Under the pieces are notes generated by a model. That model had not been told where the DNA came from. It was given only the letters and a program-made list of their open reading frames with translations, and did no database searches. The translations under genes and the position numbers were made by a program. Positions 43,252 through 52,146 of a stretch of 64,000 bases of DNA are shown here, piece by piece (position 1 is the first letter of the stretch; each line of letters starts with the position of its first letter). Origin of the DNA: Bacillota bacterium (GTDB lineage Bacteria > Bacillota > Clostridia > Lachnospirales > Lachnospiraceae). The DNA lies in contig CABJAN010000003.1 in assembly GCA_902363515.1 (NCBI GenBank), positions 62,001 through 126,000 on the forward strand, written 5' to 3'.

Positions 43252-44082
43252 TTAAATGATGTAGAGAGAATCCGCAAATTCATACAAATCTTCTATTTTT
43301 TTGATCCCTTGCAACTCCCACATATAATAGGCTCCATCCACTCGTACAAAAATCACCCCTTGTTCTGTAGATAGATCATAAAGCAGATGCGCTTTCTCAC
43401 CGCCCTGGATTTTATAAACTTCGTGTTTAGCCTCTTTCGTAATATGCGTAAATACATGTGTAGCAATGACTTCTGCAGAACCAAAACACAAATAACTGTC
43501 CATGTCTGTTATAGAATAGCCCTTTTCCATTTTTGGTATTATACTCTGTATGGAAATACGTTGAGCAGAGGGAGTTTTGCTATACACCAGAAGAAGATTA
43601 TTATCACTTTCCGGATAATTAGCTAAATCACTGGCAATGATATTAAGCTGAAGGGAATCAGCAATATCTTGAAGTGACCCGTAAGTGTGTATCCATGCAT
43701 CTGTTTCTGAAAATACATCGCCCTGATTCTGATGAGAGTATATATTTCCATCCGATAGCTGCACAGAGTATTCTGAGACAGGCTCGCCTGTAGTGAGAAT
43801 TTTCTCGCTCTCTTTAGACATTTCTACAGGTGGAATGACAATGTACGTATAAAATGAATTACTTTGTCCCTTTTCCCAATGACTGACTAAAATTCCATCC
43901 TGGGCATATACAATATTTCCTCCATTTTTTTTGCAATCTTCTTCTAAATGTTTTAAATCAAATCCTTTCGATATCTTTTCAGGATTTTTCTTTATGCAGC
44001 CACAGAGACAAAGGATGAAAAGAAGGATTGCTATAATCATTCCTAAGCATTTAAAAAAGCTGTTGTTACCTTTTATTTTCAT
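43252..44082 (-). CDS. Uncharacterised lipoprotein
   Basis: A 276-residue exported protein that I do not recognise. The signal peptide has LLFILCLCGC with the lipidated Cys at about residue 29, followed by a polar domain with alternating strands. It contains VIPPVEMSKESEKILTTGEP, YSVQLSDGNIYSHQ and GVIFVRVDGAYYMWELQG, giving a beta-rich fold. The start at 44082 is preferred because AGAGGAGAG lies about 11 bases upstream; an in-frame ATG farther up has no ribosome site. It stands alone; no neighbour suggests its job. Confidence 0.75.
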   Translation of the reverse strand: MKIKGNNSFFKCLGMIIAILLFILCLCGCIKKNPEKISKGFDLKHLEEDCKKNGGNIVYAQDGILVSHWEKGQSNSFYTYIVIPPVEMSKESEKILTTGEPVSEYSVQLSDGNIYSHQNQGDVFSETDAWIHTYGSLQDIADSLQLNIIASDLANYPESDNNLLLVYSKTPSAQRISIQSIIPKMEKGYSITDMDSYLCFGSAEVIATHVFTHITKEAKHEVYKIQGGEKAHLLYDLSTEQGVIFVRVDGAYYMWELQGIKKIEDLYEFADSLYII

Positions 44083-44665
44083 TACTTCGGTCTCTCCTCT
44101 CATTTTAATTACATCGGATACATATTCTTGTATAATAATGACCAACAGTTACCATTGAACGTACCTCTTTCTAATAGATGTATTAGAATTACTTTGTTCC
44201 TTTATTATATAATATAATTATAAATATTACAATGTTTATGGTTATATTTCCAAAATATATGTTGTTTTTTAAATAATTGTCTAATAATTATAATCCTATA
44301 TCTCTTTTTTTAATGCAATATATTCTGCAACTGAATTAATTTTATATATTCCATTCAGTTTTTGAATAAAAAAACTCACCCCCTAATAAGACTGCTAATA
44401 GTCATGGTTCTCACTTCTGTTCAGTCCAAAATTTTCTTGTATTCTTTCCAACCTTGTACTATACTATCTATAAATAGTGACAAGTAAAAATCAGTTCTAC
44501 TCAATACAGTTCTTTTTGTCTTTTATTCAACTCAATACTATTTTCTCAAACACCTTTCAAATAATTTTATCCTTACGAAATATACAAAAAATATAGGCAA
44601 ACCTGTCACTGATTGTGTATAATAAAGCTGTATAGATTAGTTCTGCATTGCCTGAAAGGAGGCAC
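44083..44665. other. AT-rich intergenic region
   Basis: About 580 very AT-rich bases without a credible gene. It holds short palindromes such as CTAATAGATGTATTAG near 44170 and GACT...AGTC near 44390. An extended -10 (TGTGTATAAT, 44614-44623) lies before the nuclease-like gene. I see no RNA gene or mobile-element end. Confidence 0.4.
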
Positions 44666-45538
44666 ATGCCGAAAATAAACACTTACATGCTTTCAGACGA
44701 CTATACCCATCTAGAGGATAAGGCAATGAAATCTGCCGCTCAATTTTTTGGTGAAGAAATGCTCCAATGGGCTGGTATTCATGAAAAACTGAGGCAGGTT
44801 ATGCCAACAGAACTCATTCATCTGGAAGCCAGGGCTCTATATCAGGATTTCAACTATGAAACCACAAACGGATGCTGGTATCACTTTGAATTTGAAAGCG
44901 ATGCACTAACCATAAAAGATTTAAAGCGCTTCCGGGAATACGAGGCTGCCACCAGCCGGGTCTTTCAAGTACCAGTGATTACCTGCGTCATTTGTTCCGG
45001 TAAATCAAAAAATACTCTTAGCGAATACACGGAAGGTATTAATACTTACCGAGTAAAAGTAATTTCACTAAAAAGGAAAAATGCAGACAAGTTGTTTAAA
45101 AAACTATCAAAAGCACAAAAGATACAGCGAAAAGATGTAGTTCCTCTTCTATTCAGTCCCTTGATGAGCGGAAACATGCCTGTGAAAAACAGAATTTTAT
45201 CAGGTTTAAAGCTGATTCAAGATGGAGAAAATCTTTTCACAAACGATGAAATACAAAAAATGCAGGCTGTGCTCTATGCTTTTGCAAATAAGCTTTTGAG
45301 CGCAACAGAAATGAATGAAATCAGGGAGGTGATTGCCATGACCAAATTAGGACAAATGATTTTAGAAGATGGAATTGAACGAGGCATTGAACGGGGATTA
45401 GAAAAGGGAATCCAATCTCTTGTAGAAACCTGTAAGGAATTTAATCTCTCTAAGCAAGAAACTATGTTGCGCATTATAGATAAATTCTCTTTACCGGAGG
45501 AAAAAGCCCAATCCTCCATTGAAAAATATTGGAAATAA
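44666..45538 (+). CDS. Rpn/PD-(D/E)XK family nuclease-like protein
   Basis: A 290-residue protein of the Rpn-like group common in Lachnospiraceae. N-terminal KSAAQFFGEEMLQW is followed by LIHLEARALYQDFNYETTNGC. HFEFESDALTIKDLKRFREYEAA holds the acidic/ExK-like core of a PD-(D/E)XK fold. The C-terminal helix has GIERGIERGLEKGI repeats, a tail seen in this family. The ATG at 44666 is preferred; AGGAGG is only 3 bases away, so a later ATG (44687) is possible. The remnant at 497-694 resembles a relative of this family. Function, possibly recombination-related, is not shown. Confidence 0.75.
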   Translation: MPKINTYMLSDDYTHLEDKAMKSAAQFFGEEMLQWAGIHEKLRQVMPTELIHLEARALYQDFNYETTNGCWYHFEFESDALTIKDLKRFREYEAATSRVFQVPVITCVICSGKSKNTLSEYTEGINTYRVKVISLKRKNADKLFKKLSKAQKIQRKDVVPLLFSPLMSGNMPVKNRILSGLKLIQDGENLFTNDEIQKMQAVLYAFANKLLSATEMNEIREVIAMTKLGQMILEDGIERGIERGLEKGIQSLVETCKEFNLSKQETMLRIIDKFSLPEEKAQSSIEKYWK

Positions 45539-45549
45539 ATTTTTAAACA

Positions 45550-45607
45550 GACGGATGTTGCACGAATTCCTAAATAATACTTCACCTGCAACATCCGTCC
45601 CTTTTTA
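45550..45607. terminator. Terminator between the nuclease-like and AraC genes
   Basis: Perfect 13-base arms GACGGATGTTGCA and TGCAACATCCGTC around a 24-base loop are followed by CCTTTTTAT on the plus strand. It overlaps the 3' end of the convergent AraC gene. Confidence 0.8.
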
Positions 45608-46465
45608 TATCTTCATCCTCCCCTTATAGTAAAGTGGAGAAATCCCATAATATTTCTTAAACACTTTACTGAAATGATAGGCATCTTCATACCCAACAGC
45701 CGCCGCCACCTTCTGCACGGTTTCTTCTGGATTTTGGTCTAACAGCTCTTTTGCTTTTTCCATACGCAGACTAATAAGATAATTAATTGGTGTATCTCCT
45801 GTCTCGCTTTTGAAAATTTTGGAAATATAGAAAGAACTCAGATACATATTAGTTGCAATATGTTCCAGGGAAATTTTTTCCGGATAATGTTCTTCCATAT
45901 ATTTCATAATCTGCTGAACCACATATTTCTTCCCTGTAGATTTAAACACATATCCTGTGCCTGAAATTCCTTTTTTCTCTTCCTGGATTTCCCGAACAAT
46001 TAGACAAAGAATCTGAATTAAATATGCCTTCAACATAAAATAACGACCTGGGTTTGTATTTTCCCATTCTTTCGTCATATTCATACATAATTTAAAAATA
46101 TCACGCTTCATTTTTTCCGGCATTTGCAGTATTATTTTTTCTCCTGGAAAAAGAGGCATGTATCCAGGTCTGCAATTCTTAAATTCCACACCAGAGAAAG
46201 CTATATAAAACTCTGTGGTCCCTCCTCCTTGTTCCGGAATACTCCTGTGATAGGTTCCAGGATTCAAAATTAACATGGTTCCTTCTTCCACCTTCTGCTC
46301 TTTCCCATCTATACAAAATCTGCCCTTTCCTTTCAAAATCACAGCAATTTCAATGAAATCATGGGCATGATAATTTTGCTCTTCTTCGGTTCTCTTTTGG
46401 AAACAGGTAAACAAAAATCTAGGATTCAGGTCTTTACAAGTAAACTCATATTGTTCCGCGCACAC
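45605..46465 (-). CDS. AraC-family transcriptional regulator with GTG start
   Basis: A 286-residue regulator. The N-terminal cupin sensor has NYHAHDFIEIAVILKGKGRF and LILNPGTYHRSIPE. The C-terminal domain has ISLEHIATNMYLSSFYISKIF and VQKVAAAVGYEDAYHFSKVF, then the usual GISPLYYKG ending. The start is a GTG at 46465 with GGGAG 7 bases before it. It is divergent from a MATE transporter gene and may control it, though sugar-type cupin sensors usually regulate sugar genes. Confidence 0.92.
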   Translation of the reverse strand: MCAEQYEFTCKDLNPRFLFTCFQKRTEEEQNYHAHDFIEIAVILKGKGRFCIDGKEQKVEEGTMLILNPGTYHRSIPEQGGGTTEFYIAFSGVEFKNCRPGYMPLFPGEKIILQMPEKMKRDIFKLCMNMTKEWENTNPGRYFMLKAYLIQILCLIVREIQEEKKGISGTGYVFKSTGKKYVVQQIMKYMEEHYPEKISLEHIATNMYLSSFYISKIFKSETGDTPINYLISLRMEKAKELLDQNPEETVQKVAAAVGYEDAYHFSKVFKKYYGISPLYYKGRMKI

Positions 46466-46605
46466 AATAAATCTCCCTCTAAGTCTTTTTTCTACTTTAA
46501 CTATACAACATAGTCCATCTAAAACACAAGAAATTACATTCTACTTTCTATTTGTTCTCCTATAATAGCAATCAGCAATTAACAATTCAGGGAGGATTTT
46601 CTTCT

Positions 46606-48030
46606 ATGACTAAGACATTGACGCAGGGTAATCCTGCAAAACTGATTTTTTTCTTTGCTATGCCACTGATTATCGGAAATATTTTTCAACAATTTTATAG
46701 CATGGCTGATACTTTAATTGTAGGTCGAACCATTGGTGTAAATGCCCTTGCAGCCGTAGGCTGTACCGGCAGCATTACCTTTTTTATTATTGGTTTTGTC
46801 AATGGTCTGACCTCCGGTCTTTCTATTATTACAGCTCAGAAATTCGGCTCTGGCAATGAACATGCTGTGCGAAAAAGTTTTGCTGCCGGTATTCTTATTA
46901 GTGTTGCAGCAGCAATCATTTTTACTATTTTAGCGGTGTTTCTTGCCAGACCACTTTTGGAATTACTTCAGACACCTAATGAAATTATAGAAGATGCTTA
47001 TGCATATTTAGTCATTGTTTTTATGGGAATTCCTGCCACCATTCTTTTTAACCTGCTCTCTAATATTGTGCGGGCTCTTGGTGACAGCAAAACCCCCTTA
47101 TATTTTTTAATTTTTGCCTGTCTGGTAAATATTGTTCTGGATTTTGTATTTATTCTAACCTTCCACATGGGCGTAGCAGGGGCAGGTCTGGCAACCATAC
47201 TAGCACAACTTCTGTCTGGAATACTTTGTATTATTTTCATTGTAAAAAAAGTACCTTTACTTTGGGTAAAAAAAGATGACTTCCGTATTCATCCGGAAAT
47301 CATCTTTTCTCACCTGGGAGTAGCTCTCCCAATGGCATTTCAAATGTCCATTATTGCCATTGGTTCCCTGATGCTGCAATTTGCACTTAACGGACTGGGT
47401 TCTGTTTCTGTAGCAGCCTACACAGCTTCTCAGAAAATTGACAGTATTGCCACATTCCCTATGAATTCCTTTGGTACTGCCATGGCAACTTATGCTGCAC
47501 AGAACTATGGAGCAGCAAAGTTTAACCGCATTCGCAAAGGTGTATTCCAATGTATTCTCATTTCCGGTAGCTTTAGTATTCTGATGGGGTTTGTAAATAT
47601 CTTTGCCGGAAGCCAGCTTACAAGCTTGTTTGTTGGTTCTGGAGAAACAGAAGTGCTGGCTTTGTCCCAAACTTATCTTACCATTAATGGCTGCATGTAT
47701 CCTGTACTTGCTCTTTTGTTTATTTACCGCTTTACTTTGCAGGGTATTGGAAAAAGCCTGTTTCCAACCGTGGCTGGCGTTATGGAGCTAATCATGCGTG
47801 CCATCGGTGCGTTAATCCTTACCGGACTCTTCGGCTTCGCCGGAGCTTGTGCATCCAATCCTCTTGCATGGATTGGTGCATGTATTCCACTGGCTGCTGC
47901 TTATTACGCAAGTATGCGAAAACTGCCAAAACAAGATTTTGAAGACAATACCCAATACACCCTGCCGGAACAAAAAAGCAGCATCCTAATGACCATGCGA
48001 AGAAGGCGGCGAATGAAAAAATTAGGATAA
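46606..48030 (+). CDS. MATE-family efflux transporter (1)
   Basis: A 474-residue protein with twelve predicted membrane helices of the multidrug/toxic-compound extrusion family. N-terminal NPAKLIFFFAMPLIIGNIFQQ is followed by YSMADTLIVGRTIG, and the second half repeats the pattern with MNSFGTAMATYAAQN. It probably exports organic cations or flavins driven by sodium or protons. The ATG at 46606 follows GGAGG by 9 bases. Its 3' end overlaps the convergent glycerophosphodiesterase gene by 9 bases. It diverges from an AraC regulator. A second MATE gene is at 53446. Confidence 0.93.
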   Translation: MTKTLTQGNPAKLIFFFAMPLIIGNIFQQFYSMADTLIVGRTIGVNALAAVGCTGSITFFIIGFVNGLTSGLSIITAQKFGSGNEHAVRKSFAAGILISVAAAIIFTILAVFLARPLLELLQTPNEIIEDAYAYLVIVFMGIPATILFNLLSNIVRALGDSKTPLYFLIFACLVNIVLDFVFILTFHMGVAGAGLATILAQLLSGILCIIFIVKKVPLLWVKKDDFRIHPEIIFSHLGVALPMAFQMSIIAIGSLMLQFALNGLGSVSVAAYTASQKIDSIATFPMNSFGTAMATYAAQNYGAAKFNRIRKGVFQCILISGSFSILMGFVNIFAGSQLTSLFVGSGETEVLALSQTYLTINGCMYPVLALLFIYRFTLQGIGKSLFPTVAGVMELIMRAIGALILTGLFGFAGACASNPLAWIGACIPLAAAYYASMRKLPKQDFEDNTQYTLPEQKSSILMTMRRRRRMKKLG

Positions 48031-48750
48031 AAGCTTCCTGATTTCCAAAGCCTTATCCGGATAATTTGTAATAATGGCTTCTAAGTCCGCCTTTATAAAG
48101 GTTTCCATATCTTCTTTTTTATTCACGGTCCACACACGAATCTTTAAACCGCTTTCCTGATACTCTTTCAGGAAAGCGGGCATCTTCAAATGATACACTG
48201 CTGGATGCAATCCACATACTCCTGTTTTCTTGGCATACTTATCCACATTTAAGATAACATCGCTGTAGAGATATGCACACTGTGCATTACTGTCCAATTC
48301 TAAAATCTTTTGTACACTGTAATGATTGAAGGAAGAATAAATCACTCTATCCTCCATACCAGCTTCTTTTACCAACTCCATAGTTTTCTCTTCCAGTCCC
48401 GGATACCAATAAATACCTGTTTTCAACTCAATATTAAGTTCCAAATTCGTAGGTTTTAAAAATTCCAACACCTCTTTTAAAGTAGGAATTGCCGCCTCCT
48501 TATAATTTTCCATATGATTAGAAAAAGAAAATTTGCGAAGCTCCTCAAGGGTGTAATCCCTCACTGCGCCCTTTCCATCACTTACCCTGTCAATGGTTTC
48601 ATCATGAATGACTACCACCTGACCGTCTTTTGTCATCTGAACATCCAGTTCAATTCCGTCGGCTTCTTGTTTTACAGCCAATGCAAAAGCTTCCATGGTA
48701 TTTTCTGGTGCATAAGCACTGGCTCCTCTGTGGGCAAATATTTTTGTCAT
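48022..48750 (-). CDS. Glycerophosphodiester phosphodiesterase
   Basis: A 242-residue TIM-barrel enzyme that hydrolyses glycerophosphodiesters to glycerol-3-phosphate and an alcohol. The active site is in the N-terminal HRGASAYAPENT (His7, Arg8, Glu16) and in ELDVQMTKDGQVVVIHDE (Glu, Asp and His). There is no signal peptide, so it acts on imported substrate, as UgpQ does in E. coli. It follows the ABC importer operon (48880-53291) in the same direction, but a terminator (48834-48861) and its own -10 (48800-48805) separate it. GAGGAGG precedes the ATG. Confidence 0.92.
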   Translation of the reverse strand: MTKIFAHRGASAYAPENTMEAFALAVKQEADGIELDVQMTKDGQVVVIHDETIDRVSDGKGAVRDYTLEELRKFSFSNHMENYKEAAIPTLKEVLEFLKPTNLELNIELKTGIYWYPGLEEKTMELVKEAGMEDRVIYSSFNHYSVQKILELDSNAQCAYLYSDVILNVDKYAKKTGVCGLHPAVYHLKMPAFLKEYQESGLKIRVWTVNKKEDMETFIKADLEAIITNYPDKALEIRKLLS

Positions 48751-48833
48751 AGACCCTTTACCTCCTCTTTTTTGTCTTCTTCTATCTAATATTTTATTTA
48801 TTATACTTTATCTTAAATATCTTTACTAGTATA

Positions 48834-48861
48834 AAAGGCTGCTAAATCAAGCAGCCCTTTA
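48834..48861 (-). terminator. Terminator between the binding-protein and diesterase genes
   Basis: AAGGGCTGCT and AGCAGCCTT arms around a short AT loop are followed by TTTAT on the minus strand. It separates the importer operon from the diesterase gene, which has its own -10 (TATAAT at 48800-48805). Confidence 0.85.
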
Positions 48862-48879
48862 CATCTATCCTTTTAAATA

Positions 48880-50283
48880 TCAGTTATTCACCAGATTATA
48901 TTCCTCAATGGATTTATTAATAGCCTCTGCCATACTGGAAACTGTTTCATCTACATTCTGATCCCCATTTAAAAGGCTCTCAATCTGAGACTCCACCGTG
49001 GCTCTTGCTTCCGGGAATACACTTAACAATGCTCCCACATATTCTGGAGAAGAATCGTGCAGCTGGTCAATAGCAGTCTGGAACTGTGGGTATTTTGCAA
49101 TATTATCTTTAAATACCTGTTCTTCATGAGCATCCGTTGTTACCGGAAAATATCCTGTCTGAGCATTCCAATAAGCCTGTGACTCAGCAGATACAAGGAA
49201 TTTAATAAACTCCCAGGTAGCTCTTGCTTTTTTAGGATCATTGTTATTCAAAGCCCACAAAGATGCACCTCCGATAGAAACGCCGCCTTCATCGGATGAT
49301 TTTACTTTTGGAAAATAAGCAGTACCTACTTCAAATTTTCCATTTACATCCTGAAGAATCTGTTTTAGGGAAGCTGTTGAACCTAATGTAATGGCTGATT
49401 TTCCAGCTGAGAAATCTGCAAGACCTGCATCTCCACCCTTTCCGACATTTGGTGCATAACCTTTATCATAAAGAGATTTCCAAGCTGTGAGAATATTCGC
49501 TGCACCGCCATTTTCATCAAATGCTACTGCTGTTGCTGCTTCCTTGCGTCCATTTTCATTATTTGCATAATCCAGTCCTTGTTTTCCCATAAACTGCTCG
49601 AAAAACCATCCATAAATTCCAAGAGAAATCACTTCTCCTGCACCGCCTTTGCTAAGAAGCTGTTCTCCTACTTCTTCAATCGCTTCCAGACTGTCGGGAA
49701 CTTCTGTAATCCCTGCTTTTTCAAACATATCTTTGTTGTAATACATAATCGGTGTAGAAGAGTTAAACGGCATAGAATACAACTTATTATCAATGGTATA
49801 ATATGCAGCCAGATTCGGTTCAATGGAGGACATATCATATCCATCTGCATCAATCATTTCCTGCATAGGAGTAATCCAACCGGATTCAATCATAAAGCGG
49901 CTTCCAATTTCATAAACCTGAACCAAATCAGCTCCCATATTTCCAATCTGTGCGCTTTTCAGTTTATTTAAGGAATCGTCATATTCTCCCTGATACTGGG
50001 CATTTACTGTAATCCCAAATTCATTTTCTGTATTAAACTTCTCCACCAAAGCATCAATAGCCTGTCCATTGACGCCACCCATGGAATGCCAGAAGGAAAT
50101 CTCGGTTCCGTCCACGTCTTTTGCATCAGCCATAGAAAATCCTTCATCTTCTGCACTCTCTTGTGTACCGGTTTCTCCTGTGGATGCTGTCTGTTCCTCC
50201 AGGGTTTTCCCATTACCGCAGCCCGCCAGGGAACTGAGCACCATAGTTGCTGCTAAAACTGCTGTTATTACTCTTTTTTTCAT
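48880..50283 (-). CDS. ABC transporter solute-binding lipoprotein (UgpB-like)
   Basis: A 467-residue extracellular binding protein. The signal and lipobox LSSLAGC put the lipidated Cys near residue 21. A Glu-rich linker precedes the family-1 solute-binding fold: EISFWHSMGGVNGQAIDALVE, and later LADFSAGKSAITLGS and KARATWEFIKFL. The ATG at 50283 follows AGGAG by 8 bases. Last gene of the ABC operon, in the order ATPase, permease, permease, binding protein. The neighbouring glycerophosphodiesterase suggests sn-glycerol-3-phosphate or its diesters as substrate; an oligosaccharide is the alternative. Confidence 0.88.
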   Translation of the reverse strand: MKKRVITAVLAATMVLSSLAGCGNGKTLEEQTASTGETGTQESAEDEGFSMADAKDVDGTEISFWHSMGGVNGQAIDALVEKFNTENEFGITVNAQYQGEYDDSLNKLKSAQIGNMGADLVQVYEIGSRFMIESGWITPMQEMIDADGYDMSSIEPNLAAYYTIDNKLYSMPFNSSTPIMYYNKDMFEKAGITEVPDSLEAIEEVGEQLLSKGGAGEVISLGIYGWFFEQFMGKQGLDYANNENGRKEAATAVAFDENGGAANILTAWKSLYDKGYAPNVGKGGDAGLADFSAGKSAITLGSTASLKQILQDVNGKFEVGTAYFPKVKSSDEGGVSIGGASLWALNNNDPKKARATWEFIKFLVSAESQAYWNAQTGYFPVTTDAHEEQVFKDNIAKYPQFQTAIDQLHDSSPEYVGALLSVFPEARATVESQIESLLNGDQNVDETVSSMAEAINKSIEEYNLVNN

Positions 50284-50356
50284 GTTCTTTTCTCCTAATG
50301 TTTTCAAATTTTTCTTTCTATTTCTATCTATTTTAAAAAGCCATTCCGGCTGAATT

Positions 50357-51280
50357 TTACCCTTTTACAGCACCTGAAAACATTCCCCTGATAAGCTGTT
50401 TTTGTCCCAGGATAAAAATAGAGATGGATGGAATGATGACTATAACTACCCCTGCTATCATTAAGGTAATAGACTGGGAATCCACGCTGTCCAGCATACT
50501 AATACCAATCTGTACGGTTCTCATTTTGTCAGAACCTGTTACCAAAAGCGGCCACATATACATATTCCATGCATTAATAAAAGTATATACTCCCATGGCT
50601 CCGATAGCTGATTTTGTCAATGGAAGCAAGATTTTTATAATAAATTTCAAATTATTACATCCATCTAATTTTGCAGATTCATATAATGAAATCGGAAAAG
50701 TCATATAAAACTGCCGAAACAAGAAAATTCCCATTGCAGAAGTCAGGTAAGGCACAATAAGTACCCCATAAGTATCTAACATTCCCAAATTTCCTACTGT
50801 CAGATAATTAGAAATAATCGTTGCTTCCCCTGGCACCATCATGGTTGCCATAACAATAGCAAATAAAATTCCTTTTCCCTTAAATTCTAAAAAAGAAAAG
50901 GCAAAAGCAGAAAGTGAACATGTAATAATCTGTCCAATGGTAATGCAGCCTGCCATAATAAAAGAATTTAGAATAAACCGAAGCAGCGGTACATTTACCA
51001 GAGCATCTCGAAAATTGCTGAGTGTTGGATTCTTTGGTAGCAGATTCAGCTCCATGGTAAACAATTCCCCTGATGGCATAAATGCAATGCTAAGCGCATA
51101 TAACAACGGAAGTAAAATCACAAAAGCCATTACAAAGTTGGCTGCAAGACGAATCCCTGTACGTGTTCTCCTTTTTGCCAAAGCTTTTGCATTCATTTGT
51201 GTCTTAAGGGCTAATAGCTGCTCTTTGGTCATAGTATTTTCCCGAAAACCCTCAAGCGCTAAATTCTTCATATCTGCCAT
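50357..51280 (-). CDS. ABC transporter permease, UgpE/MalG type
   Basis: A 307-residue membrane protein with six helices and an unusually long, Lys/Arg-rich cytoplasmic N-terminus. The ATPase-contact loop is ESAKLDGCNNLKFIIKILLPL (EAA-type motif with D-G). Its ATG overlaps the stop of the preceding permease by one base (TAATG), so translation is coupled. It forms the channel together with the 51280-52146 protein. The binding protein follows after 73 bases. Confidence 0.9.
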   Translation of the reverse strand: MADMKNLALEGFRENTMTKEQLLALKTQMNAKALAKRRTRTGIRLAANFVMAFVILLPLLYALSIAFMPSGELFTMELNLLPKNPTLSNFRDALVNVPLLRFILNSFIMAGCITIGQIITCSLSAFAFSFLEFKGKGILFAIVMATMMVPGEATIISNYLTVGNLGMLDTYGVLIVPYLTSAMGIFLFRQFYMTFPISLYESAKLDGCNNLKFIIKILLPLTKSAIGAMGVYTFINAWNMYMWPLLVTGSDKMRTVQIGISMLDSVDSQSITLMIAGVVIVIIPSISIFILGQKQLIRGMFSGAVKG

Positions 51281-52146
51281 TAATAAGTAACTCCTTTCTT
51301 CTCCATACGGAACATCACCAGAGTGATAAGCATAATAATAATAAACAAAATAACTGACTGAGCCGCCGCACTTCCGAAACGATAGTTAAAAAATGCATCT
51401 CTATAAATGGAGTACACAATTACATTGGTACTTTCATTTGGTCCACCCTCAGTCAAAATCTTAATCTGTCCAAAAGACTGAAACGCCTGAATAATATTTA
51501 CCACCAGGGTATAAAACATAATGGGGGAAAGCCCTGGCAAAGTAAGACTGAAAAATTGCTGTATGCCGCTAGCTCCATCTACAGAGGCTCTTTCATAAAT
51601 GGTGTCATCAATGTTTCCAAGTCCTGCAGAAAAATACAGAAAATTAATTCCGCTATTCAGCCATGCAGTAAGGATTGCCACACAATAAAGGGCTGTTTTC
51701 GGATCATTCAGCCAGTTAATATTCAACCCCAAAAGTTTGTTTACAATCCCCACAGACGGATGCAGCATAATCTGAAAAATCATTGCTGCTGAACTGGAGG
51801 CAATGGCCATTGGCAGTGCATAGGCTGTGCTGAAAAACCGGATGCCAGGAAATGCTTTGTTACACAAAACTGCTGCAACCAATCCCAAAAACATACTGCC
51901 TACTACAACAATCAATACAAAAATCAAAGTTACTTTCAGACTGTTTAAAAAGGATGGAGAACTAAGCAGTTCTTTATAATTCCCAAGTCCCACAAACAAT
52001 TTCGCTTGTCCCATTTTGTTGGTCTTATAAAGGCTGAGATAAACAGTTTTAAAAAAGGGATAGAATAAAAACACACCAAACACCAACAAACTGGGTATCA
52101 AATAGAAATAGGGCGTTACATTCCATTTTTTCTTTCCTTGATTCAT
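51280..52146 (-). CDS. ABC transporter permease, UgpA/MalF type
   Basis: A 288-residue membrane protein with six helices. The contact loop is YERASVDGASGIQQFFSLTLPG, the EAA motif of carbohydrate permeases (inner part ASVDGAS). It overlaps the ATPase stop by 4 bases and the next permease start by 1 base. It heterodimerises with that permease. Confidence 0.9.
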   Translation of the reverse strand: MNQGKKKWNVTPYFYLIPSLLVFGVFLFYPFFKTVYLSLYKTNKMGQAKLFVGLGNYKELLSSPSFLNSLKVTLIFVLIVVVGSMFLGLVAAVLCNKAFPGIRFFSTAYALPMAIASSSAAMIFQIMLHPSVGIVNKLLGLNINWLNDPKTALYCVAILTAWLNSGINFLYFSAGLGNIDDTIYERASVDGASGIQQFFSLTLPGLSPIMFYTLVVNIIQAFQSFGQIKILTEGGPNESTNVIVYSIYRDAFFNYRFGSAAAQSVILFIIIMLITLVMFRMEKKGVTY

